Shown piece after piece: positions 1 through 7,766 of a stretch of 64,000 nt of DNA (positions are counted from its first letter, which is position 1; each line of letters starts with the position of its first letter). The position numbers were made by a program, and so were the translations under genes. The notes under the pieces were generated by a model. It was not told where the DNA came from, did not search any database, and saw only the letters and a program-made list of their open reading frames with translations. Origin of the DNA: JAHFTW01 sp038046785 (GTDB lineage Archaea > Thermoplasmatota > E2 > JACPAO01 > JAHFTW01). The stretch spans positions 1 to 64,000 of the forward strand of contig JBBSVM010000001.1 of the NCBI GenBank assembly GCA_038046785.1, read 5' to 3'.

Positions 1-549
1 CACACCGCGCGCCGCAACCCGAAGCTCGCCTACGTCATGATGGACAACGAGATCTACGGCCTCACAAAGGGCCAGGCCTCCCCCACCAGCGTGCTTGGCC
101 TCAAGACCAAGACGACGCCGTTTGCCGGCGTCGGCAAGTCGGCGGACCAGCCCATCAACCCGCTGGCGCTCGCCATCATCTCGGGCGCCACCTGGGTCGC
201 TCGCGCCTACTCGGGCAAGGTCAAGGAGATGACCGAACTGATGAAGCAGGCCATCAACCACGACGGCTACGCCTTCTTGCAGGTCATCAGCCCCTGCGTG
301 ACGTTCCACGACATCTACGAGGCGGCGAAGGCGAACCAGCGCCAGTTGGAGCCAACGCATGCGAAGGGCGACAAGTTCGCCGCCATGCAGGCCGCCATGA
401 CCGACCACTGGGTCACCGGCCTCTTCTACGAGGAGCACCGTCAGCACTTCGGCGCCGCCCTCGACGCACAGAAGAAAGAAGCCTCGTCGAAAGGTGTCAC
501 GGGATTGGCCGCCCTCTCGCAGAAGCTTGCCGCCACCTCGACGGCCTGA
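1..549 (+). CDS. 2-oxoacid:ferredoxin oxidoreductase beta subunit (3' part)
   Basis: The gene is cut by the left window edge; frame 1 is open from base 1 and 182 codons are visible before TGA at 547-549. The fragment carries DNEIYGLTKGQASPTS, the signature of the thiamine-pyrophosphate-binding beta subunit of KorB/VorB-type oxidoreductases, followed by the family's ISGATWVARAYSG and FLQVISPCVTFHD blocks. With an alpha subunit expected upstream, outside the window, the enzyme would oxidatively decarboxylate a 2-oxoacid to an acyl-CoA and reduce ferredoxin in the cytoplasm. The substrate (2-oxoglutarate or another 2-oxoacid) cannot be set from the beta subunit alone. The next gene converges on it, and the gap holds a large inverted repeat. 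Confidence 0.9.
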   Translation, partial: HTARRNPKLAYVMMDNEIYGLTKGQASPTSVLGLKTKTTPFAGVGKSADQPINPLALAIISGATWVARAYSGKVKEMTELMKQAINHDGYAFLQVISPCVTFHDIYEAAKANQRQLEPTHAKGDKFAAMQAAMTDHWVTGLFYEEHRQHFGAALDAQKKEASSKGVTGLAALSQKLAATSTA

Positions 550-564
550 ACCTCATCCACGAGG

Positions 565-758
565 ACACAGATTTCACAGAAACTTTTCTGAGCCAACTGG
601 GCCGACCATTCGTTCGCAGGCTCCACCATCCCGCCAAAATTGCACAGATTCGAGTGCGGTTGAACCGTTTGGCTCATCTGCGAAATTTTGGAGGCCTTGT
701 GCAAGGAGCCTGAATGGTTTTGCCCGTTTGGAAAAGAAAGAATCTGTGAAATCTGTGT
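565..758. repeat. ~194-bp imperfect palindrome, CAGATT-type inverted repeat (copy A)
   Basis: The whole gap between two convergent genes is a near-complete palindrome centred at about 662. Outer arms 565-580 (acacagatttcacaga) and 743-758 are perfectly complementary over 16 bp. Inner arms 634-649 and 676-691 match at 14 of 16, arms 617-624 and 705-712 match at 8 of 8, and the centre 657-667 reads cggttgaaccg. The outer arms belong to the same 9-bp CAGATT-like unit family seen in five other gaps of this window. It could fold as a long hairpin at the 3' ends of both genes, act as a terminator, or be a non-autonomous mobile repeat. Confidence 0.8.
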
Positions 759-771
759 TCGAGTCGGAGAT

Positions 772-2196
772 TCAGTTGACCGTCTCGCCGGTCCCCGACT
801 CGCGCAGGAAATCGCTGAGCGCCACCGTGTAAGCGTCGCCCGACGCCTCCAGCATCGCCTTCGCAAGCGGCGCGAGCGAGCGGCCCGCTTCCTTGGCGTC
901 GTGCGACAGGAAACGCTCGCCCTCCATCGTTAAGTCGAGCGCCACAAGGACGGCGAAGAGGTGCGCAGGATGGGCGGCATTCGCGGCGTCGCGCCGGATG
1001 CGCTGCAGGAATGCGGCGCGGTCGAGGCGGCGATGGTCACGCGCCAAGCCGTCCAGCCAGGAGCCGACGGGACCGAGCCGGGCGAGTTCGGGAAGCCCAA
1101 AGGTTCGTTCGCGGCTCACCGCTTCGTCGTGCGCAAGTCGCAGGAGAGAACGCGCCTCGACGTCGGGGTGGCGCGCCGCGAAGCCGTCATCGCCGCCCAA
1201 GATGTGCACGACAGCTGCAGGAAGTCGGTCACGGTGCGCGGCCAGGATGTCGGCGACGTTGCGTGTCGCGCCGCGATGGCCTTCGGCCGTGAGGATGCGC
1301 ACCGGTTCGCGCTCCCAATCGGCGAGGCTCAGGGCTGCGAGGAAAGCGTCCTGGTCGGGGTAGGCGTGGCCTGCGAGCTCGAACTTGGCGTCGCCGTGCC
1401 CGCCGCGCGACGCCTGCTCCAGCAGGCCCTGTTCATCCAGCCGACCGGCGCGGTAGAGCTCCTGCAGAGCATCAAGAAGGAGAGGTCGGCGGCAATCAGG
1501 CAGGACGACCGCGAGCTCCACCGGGCGCGCGGGGCCGGCGCCGCGCAGGACCCGTTGCGAGAGGTGGCCGTGCAGGTGGCCGACCCGTTTGCCGCACGGC
1601 CCGCAGACGATGAGCGCGGGTCCGCCCGCGAAACGAAGCTCCAGTCGTGGTCGGTCGGCATGCGGGCAGGAGCGGTCCGTTTCGCCGGAGAGCGTGAGGC
1701 CGGTCCGGGCGGCGAGGTCTTCCCACCACTCGGACGGAGGCGCCGGCGATGCGCCAGTGGACCACAACTCGCGCCCGGCAAACATCCAGAGACCATGCTT
1801 GGAGGCGAGCGGGCCGTAGGCGAGCATCAGGGCGAGCGGATCGTCCCAGTTCTGGATGCCGAGATGGACGAGGCGGCGGACATGGCCGCGGGCCAGGAAA
1901 AAACGCCGGTTGCCGTCCACGCGAGCATCGAGGAGAATGGGTGCTGCATTCTGGCGGGCAATCTCTTGCGCCACACGAATGGCGCCCAGAATCTCTTTGT
2001 CGAAACGTGCTGCGAACCCGAGCTTGCCGGATTCCAGGCGACGGCGCAGCTTGGTGAGCGGAGCGGGTTCTGCACCCACGGCAACCGGCAACACGACTGC
2101 GGGGTCGTTTGCGACGGTCCGAACACGCTCGAGGAACTGCTCTTGGACCGATCCGGAAGCGGTGCGGAGCGCGGACTTGCGTCGCATCTGTGGCAT
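772..2196 (-). CDS. uncharacterised archaeal protein with Cys/His cluster
   Basis: About 474 residues of soluble, charged protein that I do not recognise. Its one clear landmark is a Cys/His cluster in the middle: a CPHAD block, then about 20 residues later CGPCGKRVGHLHGH, which looks like a structural zinc site. No signal peptide or membrane segment is apparent. Start choice is uncertain: the frame is open to an ATG at 2319, which would overlap the upstream RNB gene by 41 bp, while ATGs at 2196 and 2187 avoid overlap. It lies downstream of the RNB exoribonuclease on the same strand and may be co-transcribed with it, but that proximity is the only hint of function. Confidence 0.6.
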   Translation of the reverse strand: MPQMRRKSALRTASGSVQEQFLERVRTVANDPAVVLPVAVGAEPAPLTKLRRRLESGKLGFAARFDKEILGAIRVAQEIARQNAAPILLDARVDGNRRFFLARGHVRRLVHLGIQNWDDPLALMLAYGPLASKHGLWMFAGRELWSTGASPAPPSEWWEDLAARTGLTLSGETDRSCPHADRPRLELRFAGGPALIVCGPCGKRVGHLHGHLSQRVLRGAGPARPVELAVVLPDCRRPLLLDALQELYRAGRLDEQGLLEQASRGGHGDAKFELAGHAYPDQDAFLAALSLADWEREPVRILTAEGHRGATRNVADILAAHRDRLPAAVVHILGGDDGFAARHPDVEARSLLRLAHDEAVSRERTFGLPELARLGPVGSWLDGLARDHRRLDRAAFLQRIRRDAANAAHPAHLFAVLVALDLTMEGERFLSHDAKEAGRSLAPLAKAMLEASGDAYTVALSDFLRESGTGETVN

Positions 2197-2278
2197 CCCG
2201 GTCGGCTTCTGGGAGAGAGGCTTCGGGAGCGCCACGCTGCCTTGAACCGGGATTGGCTGATAGGCGCTGCGTTGGAGG

Positions 2279-4870
2279 CTACCAAGAGAGAAGTTCGGCT
2301 CCCGTGCGGCCAGCCGCAACGTCGCGACTCGCCAACCGAACCGTCACCTTCTGTCCAAGCGTGGCCACGGTTTCTGGCCCGTCCAGGTCGTGGGCGGCGG
2401 CGAGGCGGCCAGCGCGGCTCATGGCGGAGGGGTCCTGCGCGCGCTCCAACCGGCTCTCCCACTCATCCACGCTGAACGGTCCGCCTGCGACGTCGCGGAT
2501 GGGGATGCGCGCCTCAATGCCGTCGGGGCGCACGACGAACAGGCTCGCCGACGTGATACCAGTCAACCGGGCGGGACCGGACCCCTCTTCGGCGGCAAGG
2601 ACGAGGCAGCTCGCCTTGATGCGCCGTTCGAGTCCGGATGCTTGGCGCTCTTGGTTGCTGCAGTGGTCGCAGAGCGCGCGAAGGGATTCCTGGCTGTGCG
2701 GCACCGGCCCTTTGCGGCCGCCAATCAGCCACGCAAGGTTGCGGTGGACGACGAGGTCGGGGTAGCGCCGGATGGGGCTGGTGAAGTGGCAGTAATGCGT
2801 CGAGGCGAGGCCGAAGTGGCCGGCGTTGTCGGGCGTGTAGAACGCGCGCCCCATGCAGCCGAGCAGTTTGAGCGTCGCCACTTCGGCGAGGTCGGCGTCG
2901 GGGTGGGCGGCGAGCCGCTCGACGACGATGCGGAACGGCTCCAACCATTTCGGACGCTCTTCGGCGGGTAGCTGCGCGAAGCCGGGGAGCGGCTGCGGCG
3001 CCTCGGGTTCTGCGGGCGCCATGGGCACATCCGCTTGGAGGCTGGCGCCGCCGCCAAACAGGTTCAATTTCCCCCCGCCCGCTTTGAGTTGATCCAGCAG
3101 GCTCTCCAAGCGGGCGGGCGCGGTGCGCGCCTGCGGCCGACGCGGCAATTCGAGGTTTGCCTCGATTCCCATCGCCTCGAGCTGGTGCGCGAATCGTTCC
3201 GCCTTCTCCGGCTCGGGCAGCGGGTGGCAGCGGTAGAGGACGGGGACATTGGCTGTGCTCAACTCCTCCGCCACCGCTTCGTTCGCGGCGACCATGAAGG
3301 TCTCAATCATGCGGGTCGCGTCGTCGGCCCGTTTCTCCAAGAACGAGAAAGCGGTCGCACCAAGCAAGACCTTGAGTTCGCCCGTTTCCAGTTCGAGGCC
3401 GCTGCGGTGGCTGCGCATGAGCTGGGCGACGTTGAGCAGGTTGGCAAACGGCGCCACCCCTGCGCGGGCCCGTTCGAGGGCAACGCTGTAACTGAGATTC
3501 TCAGTGACGCGGATGATGGAATGGTAAGTGGTGCGCCCAGTGATGCGGCCCGCACCGTCGAGGTCGATGGCGACGCTCAGCGCATACCGGTCGCCATCGG
3601 CGCGCAGGCTGCAGAGGTGGTCGCTGAGGCGGCGCGGCAGCATCGGCAGGACGCGGCCGGGCAGGTAGACGCTGGTGGCGCGTTTCTTGGCGTGCCGGTC
3701 GAGCAGGGTGTCCTGCACGACATAGGCGCTCACGTCGGCGACGTGGACCCAGAGGCGCCACCCGTCGCCCTGCCGTTCCAAACCGACCGCGTCGTCGAAA
3801 TCGCGCGCGTCGGGCGGGTCGATGGTCCAGCATGGAATCGCACGAAGATCGGTGCGCCACGGCTGCGCTTCGTGCGTCGGCTCGCCGAACTTCGAAGCGG
3901 CCTCCTCCGCGCGTTCGTCGTCGCGGTGCTCGAAGAACTCCTCCTGGTTGACGTGACGCCGTGTGAGTGCCGCCACCGCATCCTCAGGCGACCACACCCC
4001 GACGCCGAGAAGGAACTGCACCGCGTCGCTGGAGTGGGTCGTGTGCGCGCCAATCCAGTCGGAGGCGAGAAAGCCGAGCTGGCGATGGAGTTCCATGCCG
4101 AACGCGTTGGTTGCCCCCAGGCCGCCAATGCCCGCCACGGGCTCGCCGCCATCCGGAACACCATCCCATTCGACGTATTGCGCAAGAGCGGCTCCGACCC
4201 AAGCAAGCGTCGTTCGGTCCACGTCATCGAGTCCTGCCTCGGAGATCGGCACTCCCGCGTAGACTCGCCCCTCGTCGGTCTCTTCGGCACGCACCAGTTT
4301 GCCCTTGAGACGAGCCAGGTTGGACCAAGCCGCATCCATCTGGCGCCGCTCGGCAAGGCTCCACGGTCGCCAACGATCGCCGCGCCCCGCCACCGTCTCG
4401 AAGCGCCCCACGCCGGCGCGGCGGCATCGGTCGAGTGCGTCGCGGACGTCGCGCAATTGCTGCGGCGACGGGTCCCCCCTGGCCCAGGCGCTCGCAATGT
4501 CGGACTCGCTCCAGTCGTCGCGCCCGGCCGTGCAGGTGGCCGACCAGAGTGCCTCCTCGAGTTGCCCCAGGTCTGACTCCGGCTCCTCGGCAAGTGCTCC
4601 ACCGCCATGCTGCGCCACGATGGCCTTGAGACGAGCTGTCGCAGGGGCAAGGTCGGCCGGGTTGTCCCCGAGCCGTCCGTCGTAGCGCACCTTGAACGCG
4701 CGCCGCTTGAGGTGGTCCGCCTTGACCTCTTTTGGTCCCGCCGTGGTGAGGAGGCGAATCCAATTCTCGCCCTTCACACGTCGGCGCTCGATGAAGAACC
4801 CCAGATTGTTGGGTGGCTCCAAGCCGTGCAGGCCAGCCGTGAACTCGACGAGATCGCCCGGTTTGCCCAT
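2279..4870 (-). CDS. RNB-domain 3'-5' exoribonuclease (RNase II/R family)
   Basis: A hydrolytic single-strand exoribonuclease of about 863 residues. The catalytic RNB segment shows DPPDARDFDDAVG with all the aspartates that hold the two metal ions, then TSVYLPGRVLPMLPRRLSDH and the C-terminal YCHFTSPIRRYPDLVVHRN motif. The N-terminus (GDLVEFTAGLHG, then GFFIERRRVKGENWIRLL) resembles the small beta domain of cyanobacterial and plastid RNase II-like enzymes more than RNase R cold-shock domains. The last ~80 residues look like a degenerate S1-type OB fold. I chose ATG 4870 because it lies 1 bp after the stop of the triosephosphate isomerase gene; an ATG at 4906 would overlap it. Role inferred: RNA turnover in the cytoplasm. 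Confidence 0.9.
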   Translation of the reverse strand: MGKPGDLVEFTAGLHGLEPPNNLGFFIERRRVKGENWIRLLTTAGPKEVKADHLKRRAFKVRYDGRLGDNPADLAPATARLKAIVAQHGGGALAEEPESDLGQLEEALWSATCTAGRDDWSESDIASAWARGDPSPQQLRDVRDALDRCRRAGVGRFETVAGRGDRWRPWSLAERRQMDAAWSNLARLKGKLVRAEETDEGRVYAGVPISEAGLDDVDRTTLAWVGAALAQYVEWDGVPDGGEPVAGIGGLGATNAFGMELHRQLGFLASDWIGAHTTHSSDAVQFLLGVGVWSPEDAVAALTRRHVNQEEFFEHRDDERAEEAASKFGEPTHEAQPWRTDLRAIPCWTIDPPDARDFDDAVGLERQGDGWRLWVHVADVSAYVVQDTLLDRHAKKRATSVYLPGRVLPMLPRRLSDHLCSLRADGDRYALSVAIDLDGAGRITGRTTYHSIIRVTENLSYSVALERARAGVAPFANLLNVAQLMRSHRSGLELETGELKVLLGATAFSFLEKRADDATRMIETFMVAANEAVAEELSTANVPVLYRCHPLPEPEKAERFAHQLEAMGIEANLELPRRPQARTAPARLESLLDQLKAGGGKLNLFGGGASLQADVPMAPAEPEAPQPLPGFAQLPAEERPKWLEPFRIVVERLAAHPDADLAEVATLKLLGCMGRAFYTPDNAGHFGLASTHYCHFTSPIRRYPDLVVHRNLAWLIGGRKGPVPHSQESLRALCDHCSNQERQASGLERRIKASCLVLAAEEGSGPARLTGITSASLFVVRPDGIEARIPIRDVAGGPFSVDEWESRLERAQDPSAMSRAGRLAAAHDLDGPETVATLGQKVTVRLASRDVAAGRTGAELLSW

Positions 4871-4871
4871 G

Positions 4872-5528
4872 TTAGAGTCCCGAGGCCAAATCGCGCAGCG
4901 CCGCAAGCGGGTCGCGCGCCTTCACGACGCCGGAGGCAAGAAGGACCCCGTGGGCACCAAGTTTCCGGGCCGCTTTGACGTCGCGGCCGGTCTTGACGCC
5001 GGCGCCGCACAACACCAACGTGTCGGGAGCCATGTCGCGCACGGCGGCGACGGCGTCGGCGACGATGGCGGGGTCGGCGGAGGTGACGCTGACGTTGCCG
5101 CCGATGAGCTCCGGTGGCTCGATGGCGATGGCGGTCGGCTTGAACTTGGCGAGCTTGCGCGTTTCGGCAAGCGAGTCGGCGCAGAGCAGAGTCCAGAGGC
5201 CGGCGGCTTGGGCAGAGGCGAGACTTGCCTTCAAGTCGGCCGGCTTGAGTTTGTGTTCGGCGTGATTCAAGAGAGTGCCCATCGCGCCGGCCTGCTTGGC
5301 CATCGCGGCGGTGACGAAGCCGGTTCCAACGCCGGCGGCCAGCCCATCGACGTGCTGCGCGAAGAGCGGGACCGAGCGGCCGTAGCGCGCCAGGTTTGCG
5401 AGCTCGGTGAGCGGGGGAGCCAACGCTGTTCCCGGCTGTGTCGCGCAGGCGTCGAGGAGCCGGCGGGCGCCCGGTCCGGTCGCCTCGGCGTAGAGTTTGG
5501 CGTTGACGACGATGCGCGGGAAGCCCAC
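4872..5528 (-). CDS. tpiA: triosephosphate isomerase (archaeal type)
   Basis: Interconverts glyceraldehyde-3-phosphate and dihydroxyacetone phosphate in glycolysis/gluconeogenesis. From a GTG at 5528 the protein is 218 residues, close to the short (~225) archaeal family. It begins GFPRIVVNAKLYAEATG with the catalytic Asn-x-Lys, has the His in LLNHAEHKLK and the catalytic Glu in AIEPPELIGG. An ATG at 5585 in the same frame would add 19 residues with no family match and would leave almost no room for the divergent gene's control region, so GTG 5528 is preferred. It sits immediately upstream of the RNB gene with a 1-bp gap, so the two are probably co-transcribed. Confidence 0.92.
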   Translation of the reverse strand: MGFPRIVVNAKLYAEATGPGARRLLDACATQPGTALAPPLTELANLARYGRSVPLFAQHVDGLAAGVGTGFVTAAMAKQAGAMGTLLNHAEHKLKPADLKASLASAQAAGLWTLLCADSLAETRKLAKFKPTAIAIEPPELIGGNVSVTSADPAIVADAVAAVRDMAPDTLVLCGAGVKTGRDVKAARKLGAHGVLLASGVVKARDPLAALRDLASGL

Positions 5529-5587
5529 GAGGCGGCGAACCCGGTCGGGTCCATCAAGGCTTTGACGCCGCCCCTTGTGGGACAAGC

Positions 5588-6343
5588 GTGGTCTCGGCGC
5601 AACTGGTGGCCTCCATCCTCACGCTCCTGCCCGCGATGGCCATCCTGTTCTGGATCCTCAACCGGTACGAGGGCTACTTCGAGCAGAACCGTCTCTTCTT
5701 CGCGCTCATCCTTGGCATCTTCAGCGGCCTGCTGCTGCGCTTCCTCGAACTTTTCCTGTTCCAGTTCGAGACCGCTGCGACCGTGATGCTGCAGGGACTC
5801 TGGCTCTCTCTTCTCTACACCGCCATCGGCTACTCCGTCCTTGAGGCGCTCGCCAACCAGGCGGTTCTCGGCTTCAAGAAGTTCCGCAGCCGCAAAGACA
5901 CACCCTACTATGGCGCCAGTCTCGGCGTCGGCTTCGGAGCGATGTGGAGCCTGCAGGTCGCGACCATCCTCGTCCAACCGGTCGTCTCGCCCGCCCTCGT
6001 TCTCCACCCGGCAACCGCCGCCAAGCTCCTCGAGGCGACCCTGATGAGCGCGGGGCTGGTCATGGTCCATGCCGGAGCAGCCATCTGGGTGGGCAAAGGC
6101 TCCAGCGACGGCAAACTCTGGCGCGGCGCCATGATTGGTGCGTTTTGGCTCATGCCGGCGCTTGCCATCTACTGGTTCATCGTCGCCGCCTCTCCAGGCC
6201 TCCTTCCCGCCGCCGCCATGGCGGGCTACGGCCTGTTCGTCCTGCTGCAGGCGCAAACGCGCATCCTGGAAACCATCGTCCCCATCGAGGTCCGCGAAAT
6301 GGTGCGGCGCGAGCGGCGGCGCAACTTGCGCAAGGGAACCTGA
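5588..6343 (+). CDS. polytopic membrane protein, unknown function
   Basis: A 251-residue protein from a GTG start, with about seven or eight hydrophobic helices (the first at residues 4-22, then 36-58, 65-85, 105-130, 145-170, 182-200 and 205-225) and a short, strongly basic C-terminus ending RRERRRNLRKGT, which should be cytoplasmic. The topology is loosely like PrsW-type membrane proteases, but I cannot find their paired-glutamate or histidine motifs, so I do not assign that function. It is divergent from triosephosphate isomerase with a ~59-bp gap. Confidence 0.7.
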   Translation: MVSAQLVASILTLLPAMAILFWILNRYEGYFEQNRLFFALILGIFSGLLLRFLELFLFQFETAATVMLQGLWLSLLYTAIGYSVLEALANQAVLGFKKFRSRKDTPYYGASLGVGFGAMWSLQVATILVQPVVSPALVLHPATAAKLLEATLMSAGLVMVHAGAAIWVGKGSSDGKLWRGAMIGAFWLMPALAIYWFIVAASPGLLPAAAMAGYGLFVLLQAQTRILETIVPIEVREMVRRERRRNLRKGT

Positions 6344-6344
6344 A

Positions 6345-6821
6345 TCAGGCCACCATGCGGTAGGTGGCCGATTTCGGCTCCATCAGCAGATCCATCGCGA
6401 GCATCCGCGTGATTTCCGCCTCAGCGCGGTCTTGGTCCAGTCCGGCGCGCTGCAGCGCATCGACGAGGGTGCGGTGCGCCATCGGGCCGCCGACCCGTTC
6501 GAGCCAGCGCGCGACCTCTTCGGCACGGGCGGACTTGTTGATGATGCCTTTGGCCGCAGCGGCGGCAGCGTCGGCAGGGGAGTCGTGGCGCGGCAGCGGG
6601 CTGGGGGGAAGTGCTGTGCCAGCGCCGCCCTTGCGCCGTGCGCTCGCCTCGGCGACGGCCGCCTGCGCTTGGGCTGCGTCGTCGCCAGTCCAGAGCGGTT
6701 TGCGGGCCGCGAGGTCCACCTTGCTCTTGCAGCGCGGGCAAGTGGCCGTGGCATGGCGTAGCTCGACCGCCCAGGGTTCCCGGCAGCCGGGGCAGAGGGC
6801 GACAGCGAAACGGGCGGCCAT
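6345..6821 (-). CDS. zinc-ribbon protein with C-terminal winged-helix-like domain
   Basis: 158 residues. The N-terminus has two CxxC-type knuckles (CPGCREPW, then CPRCKSKVDL) forming a zinc ribbon. After a low-complexity Ala/Arg linker, the C-terminal ~70 residues (AEEVARWLERVGG to the end) read like a small helical or winged-helix module. The stop-free frame continues far upstream, antisense to asparaginyl-tRNA synthetase, but that part is a GC-rich shadow; ATG 6821 lies 8 bp after the stop of another zinc-ribbon gene and gives a sensible protein. The function is probably nucleic-acid binding or regulation, by domain type only. Confidence 0.72.
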   Translation of the reverse strand: MAARFAVALCPGCREPWAVELRHATATCPRCKSKVDLAARKPLWTGDDAAQAQAAVAEASARRKGGAGTALPPSPLPRHDSPADAAAAAAKGIINKSARAEEVARWLERVGGPMAHRTLVDALQRAGLDQDRAEAEITRMLAMDLLMEPKSATYRMVA

Positions 6822-6829
6822 CTGTGTTG

Positions 6830-6973
6830 TCACAGCACCACCACCGTCCCGAAGGAGTTTCCGGGCAGCCGGTACGCCATCCGGTCGGAGCAGGCGGCGC
6901 AGCGCAGCAGGCCCGCATACGCCACGGCGTCGAAGGGGGCGAGACAGGAGTTGCAGCGGACGTGTAGGCTCAT
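6830..6973 (-). CDS. small zinc-ribbon protein (47 aa)
   Basis: A very short gene, MSLHVRCNSC at the start, with a second CAAC knuckle about 18 residues later: a complete four-cysteine zinc ribbon. It ends 8 bp before the start of the next zinc-ribbon gene on the same strand, which supports a two-gene unit. Its ATG (6973-6971) overlaps the possible ATG (6972) of the divergent plus-strand gene, so the two start regions are tightly packed. Function unknown; small CxxC proteins of this kind are common and mostly uncharacterised in archaea. Confidence 0.6.
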   Translation of the reverse strand: MSLHVRCNSCLAPFDAVAYAGLLRCAACSDRMAYRLPGNSFGTVVVL

Positions 6974-7727
6974 GCGGGAGGTGACCGAGGCACCGCGTGG
7001 GCATGACCTTGCCCAAGGGGGAAGTGAAAGCACCGGTTGGGCCAAGTGCCGGGCGGCCTTGGGGCGCTTGTTGGCCAGCCGCGTCCGCTTCAACCCCGCC
7101 GAGCGGCGTCTCATCGCCCGTCTCGACACACCGGAGCGGGTCCAGACGTGGCTCAACACCATGCCCTACAATTGGGAGCGCGACGGCGAGACGGCGCGCA
7201 CCCTGCGTGGCGTTCTTGCGCACAAAACCGCCCACTGCTTGGAGGCGGCCATTAGTGCCGCCGCCATCCTGGAAGCGCACGGCCACACTCCGCTCATCCT
7301 GGACATCGAATCCATCGACCTCCTGGATCATGTCCTGTTCATCTTCCAGCGCGACGGCAAATGGGGCAGCATCGGCCGCAGCCGCTGCGCGGGATTGCAC
7401 GGCCGCAAGCCGCTCTTCGCCACCCACGACGACCTGGTGCGTTCCTACATGGCCCCCTTCATCGACACGACCGGACGCGTCAAGGGTTACGGGGTCCTCG
7501 ACTTGCGCGAATTGAAGGGAGTGCCGTGGCGAGCCTCCAGCCGCAACGTCTGGTCCATCGCGGCGGCGCTCAACGACCACCGCCACACGCCGCTGCCGAC
7601 GCCGGAACCGTTCTACCGGAATTGGAAGGCGCGCTACGACGCCTGGTGGGAAGCCAACGGCCGCCCCGCGCACGACTGGCCCACCTTCGCGGACTACCCC
7701 GACCGCGCGACCTGGATGGGGCCCTGA
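6972..7727 (+). CDS. transglutaminase-like (papain-fold) protein
   Basis: About 251 residues, soluble, no signal peptide. The central region has AHKTAHCLEAAISAAAILE with a Cys at a helix start, then LLDHVLFIFQRDGKWGSIGRS. This Cys ... His ... strand order is that of transglutaminase-like cysteine proteins, so a thiol hydrolase or amidase fold is inferred, not proven. Start uncertain: ATG at 6951 or 6972, or later TTG codons, since the first ~35 residues look non-conserved. It is divergent from the small zinc-ribbon gene and 39 bp upstream of asparaginyl-tRNA synthetase. Confidence 0.7.
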   Translation: MREVTEAPRGHDLAQGGSESTGWAKCRAALGRLLASRVRFNPAERRLIARLDTPERVQTWLNTMPYNWERDGETARTLRGVLAHKTAHCLEAAISAAAILEAHGHTPLILDIESIDLLDHVLFIFQRDGKWGSIGRSRCAGLHGRKPLFATHDDLVRSYMAPFIDTTGRVKGYGVLDLRELKGVPWRASSRNVWSIAAALNDHRHTPLPTPEPFYRNWKARYDAWWEANGRPAHDWPTFADYPDRATWMGP

Positions 7728-7766
7728 AGGCGCAACCCCTTTGACCAGGCCCCAAGTGGCGAAGGC

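Noticed and set aside
1..549. The KorB-like fragment as a truncated pseudogene
   Set aside because: The frame is open to base 1 and the truncation coincides with the window edge.
772..2475. Long plus-strand frames opposite the minus-strand genes at 0.8-5 kb
   Set aside because: Their codon pattern mirrors the minus-strand RNB and neighbour genes; no domain is recognisable in them.
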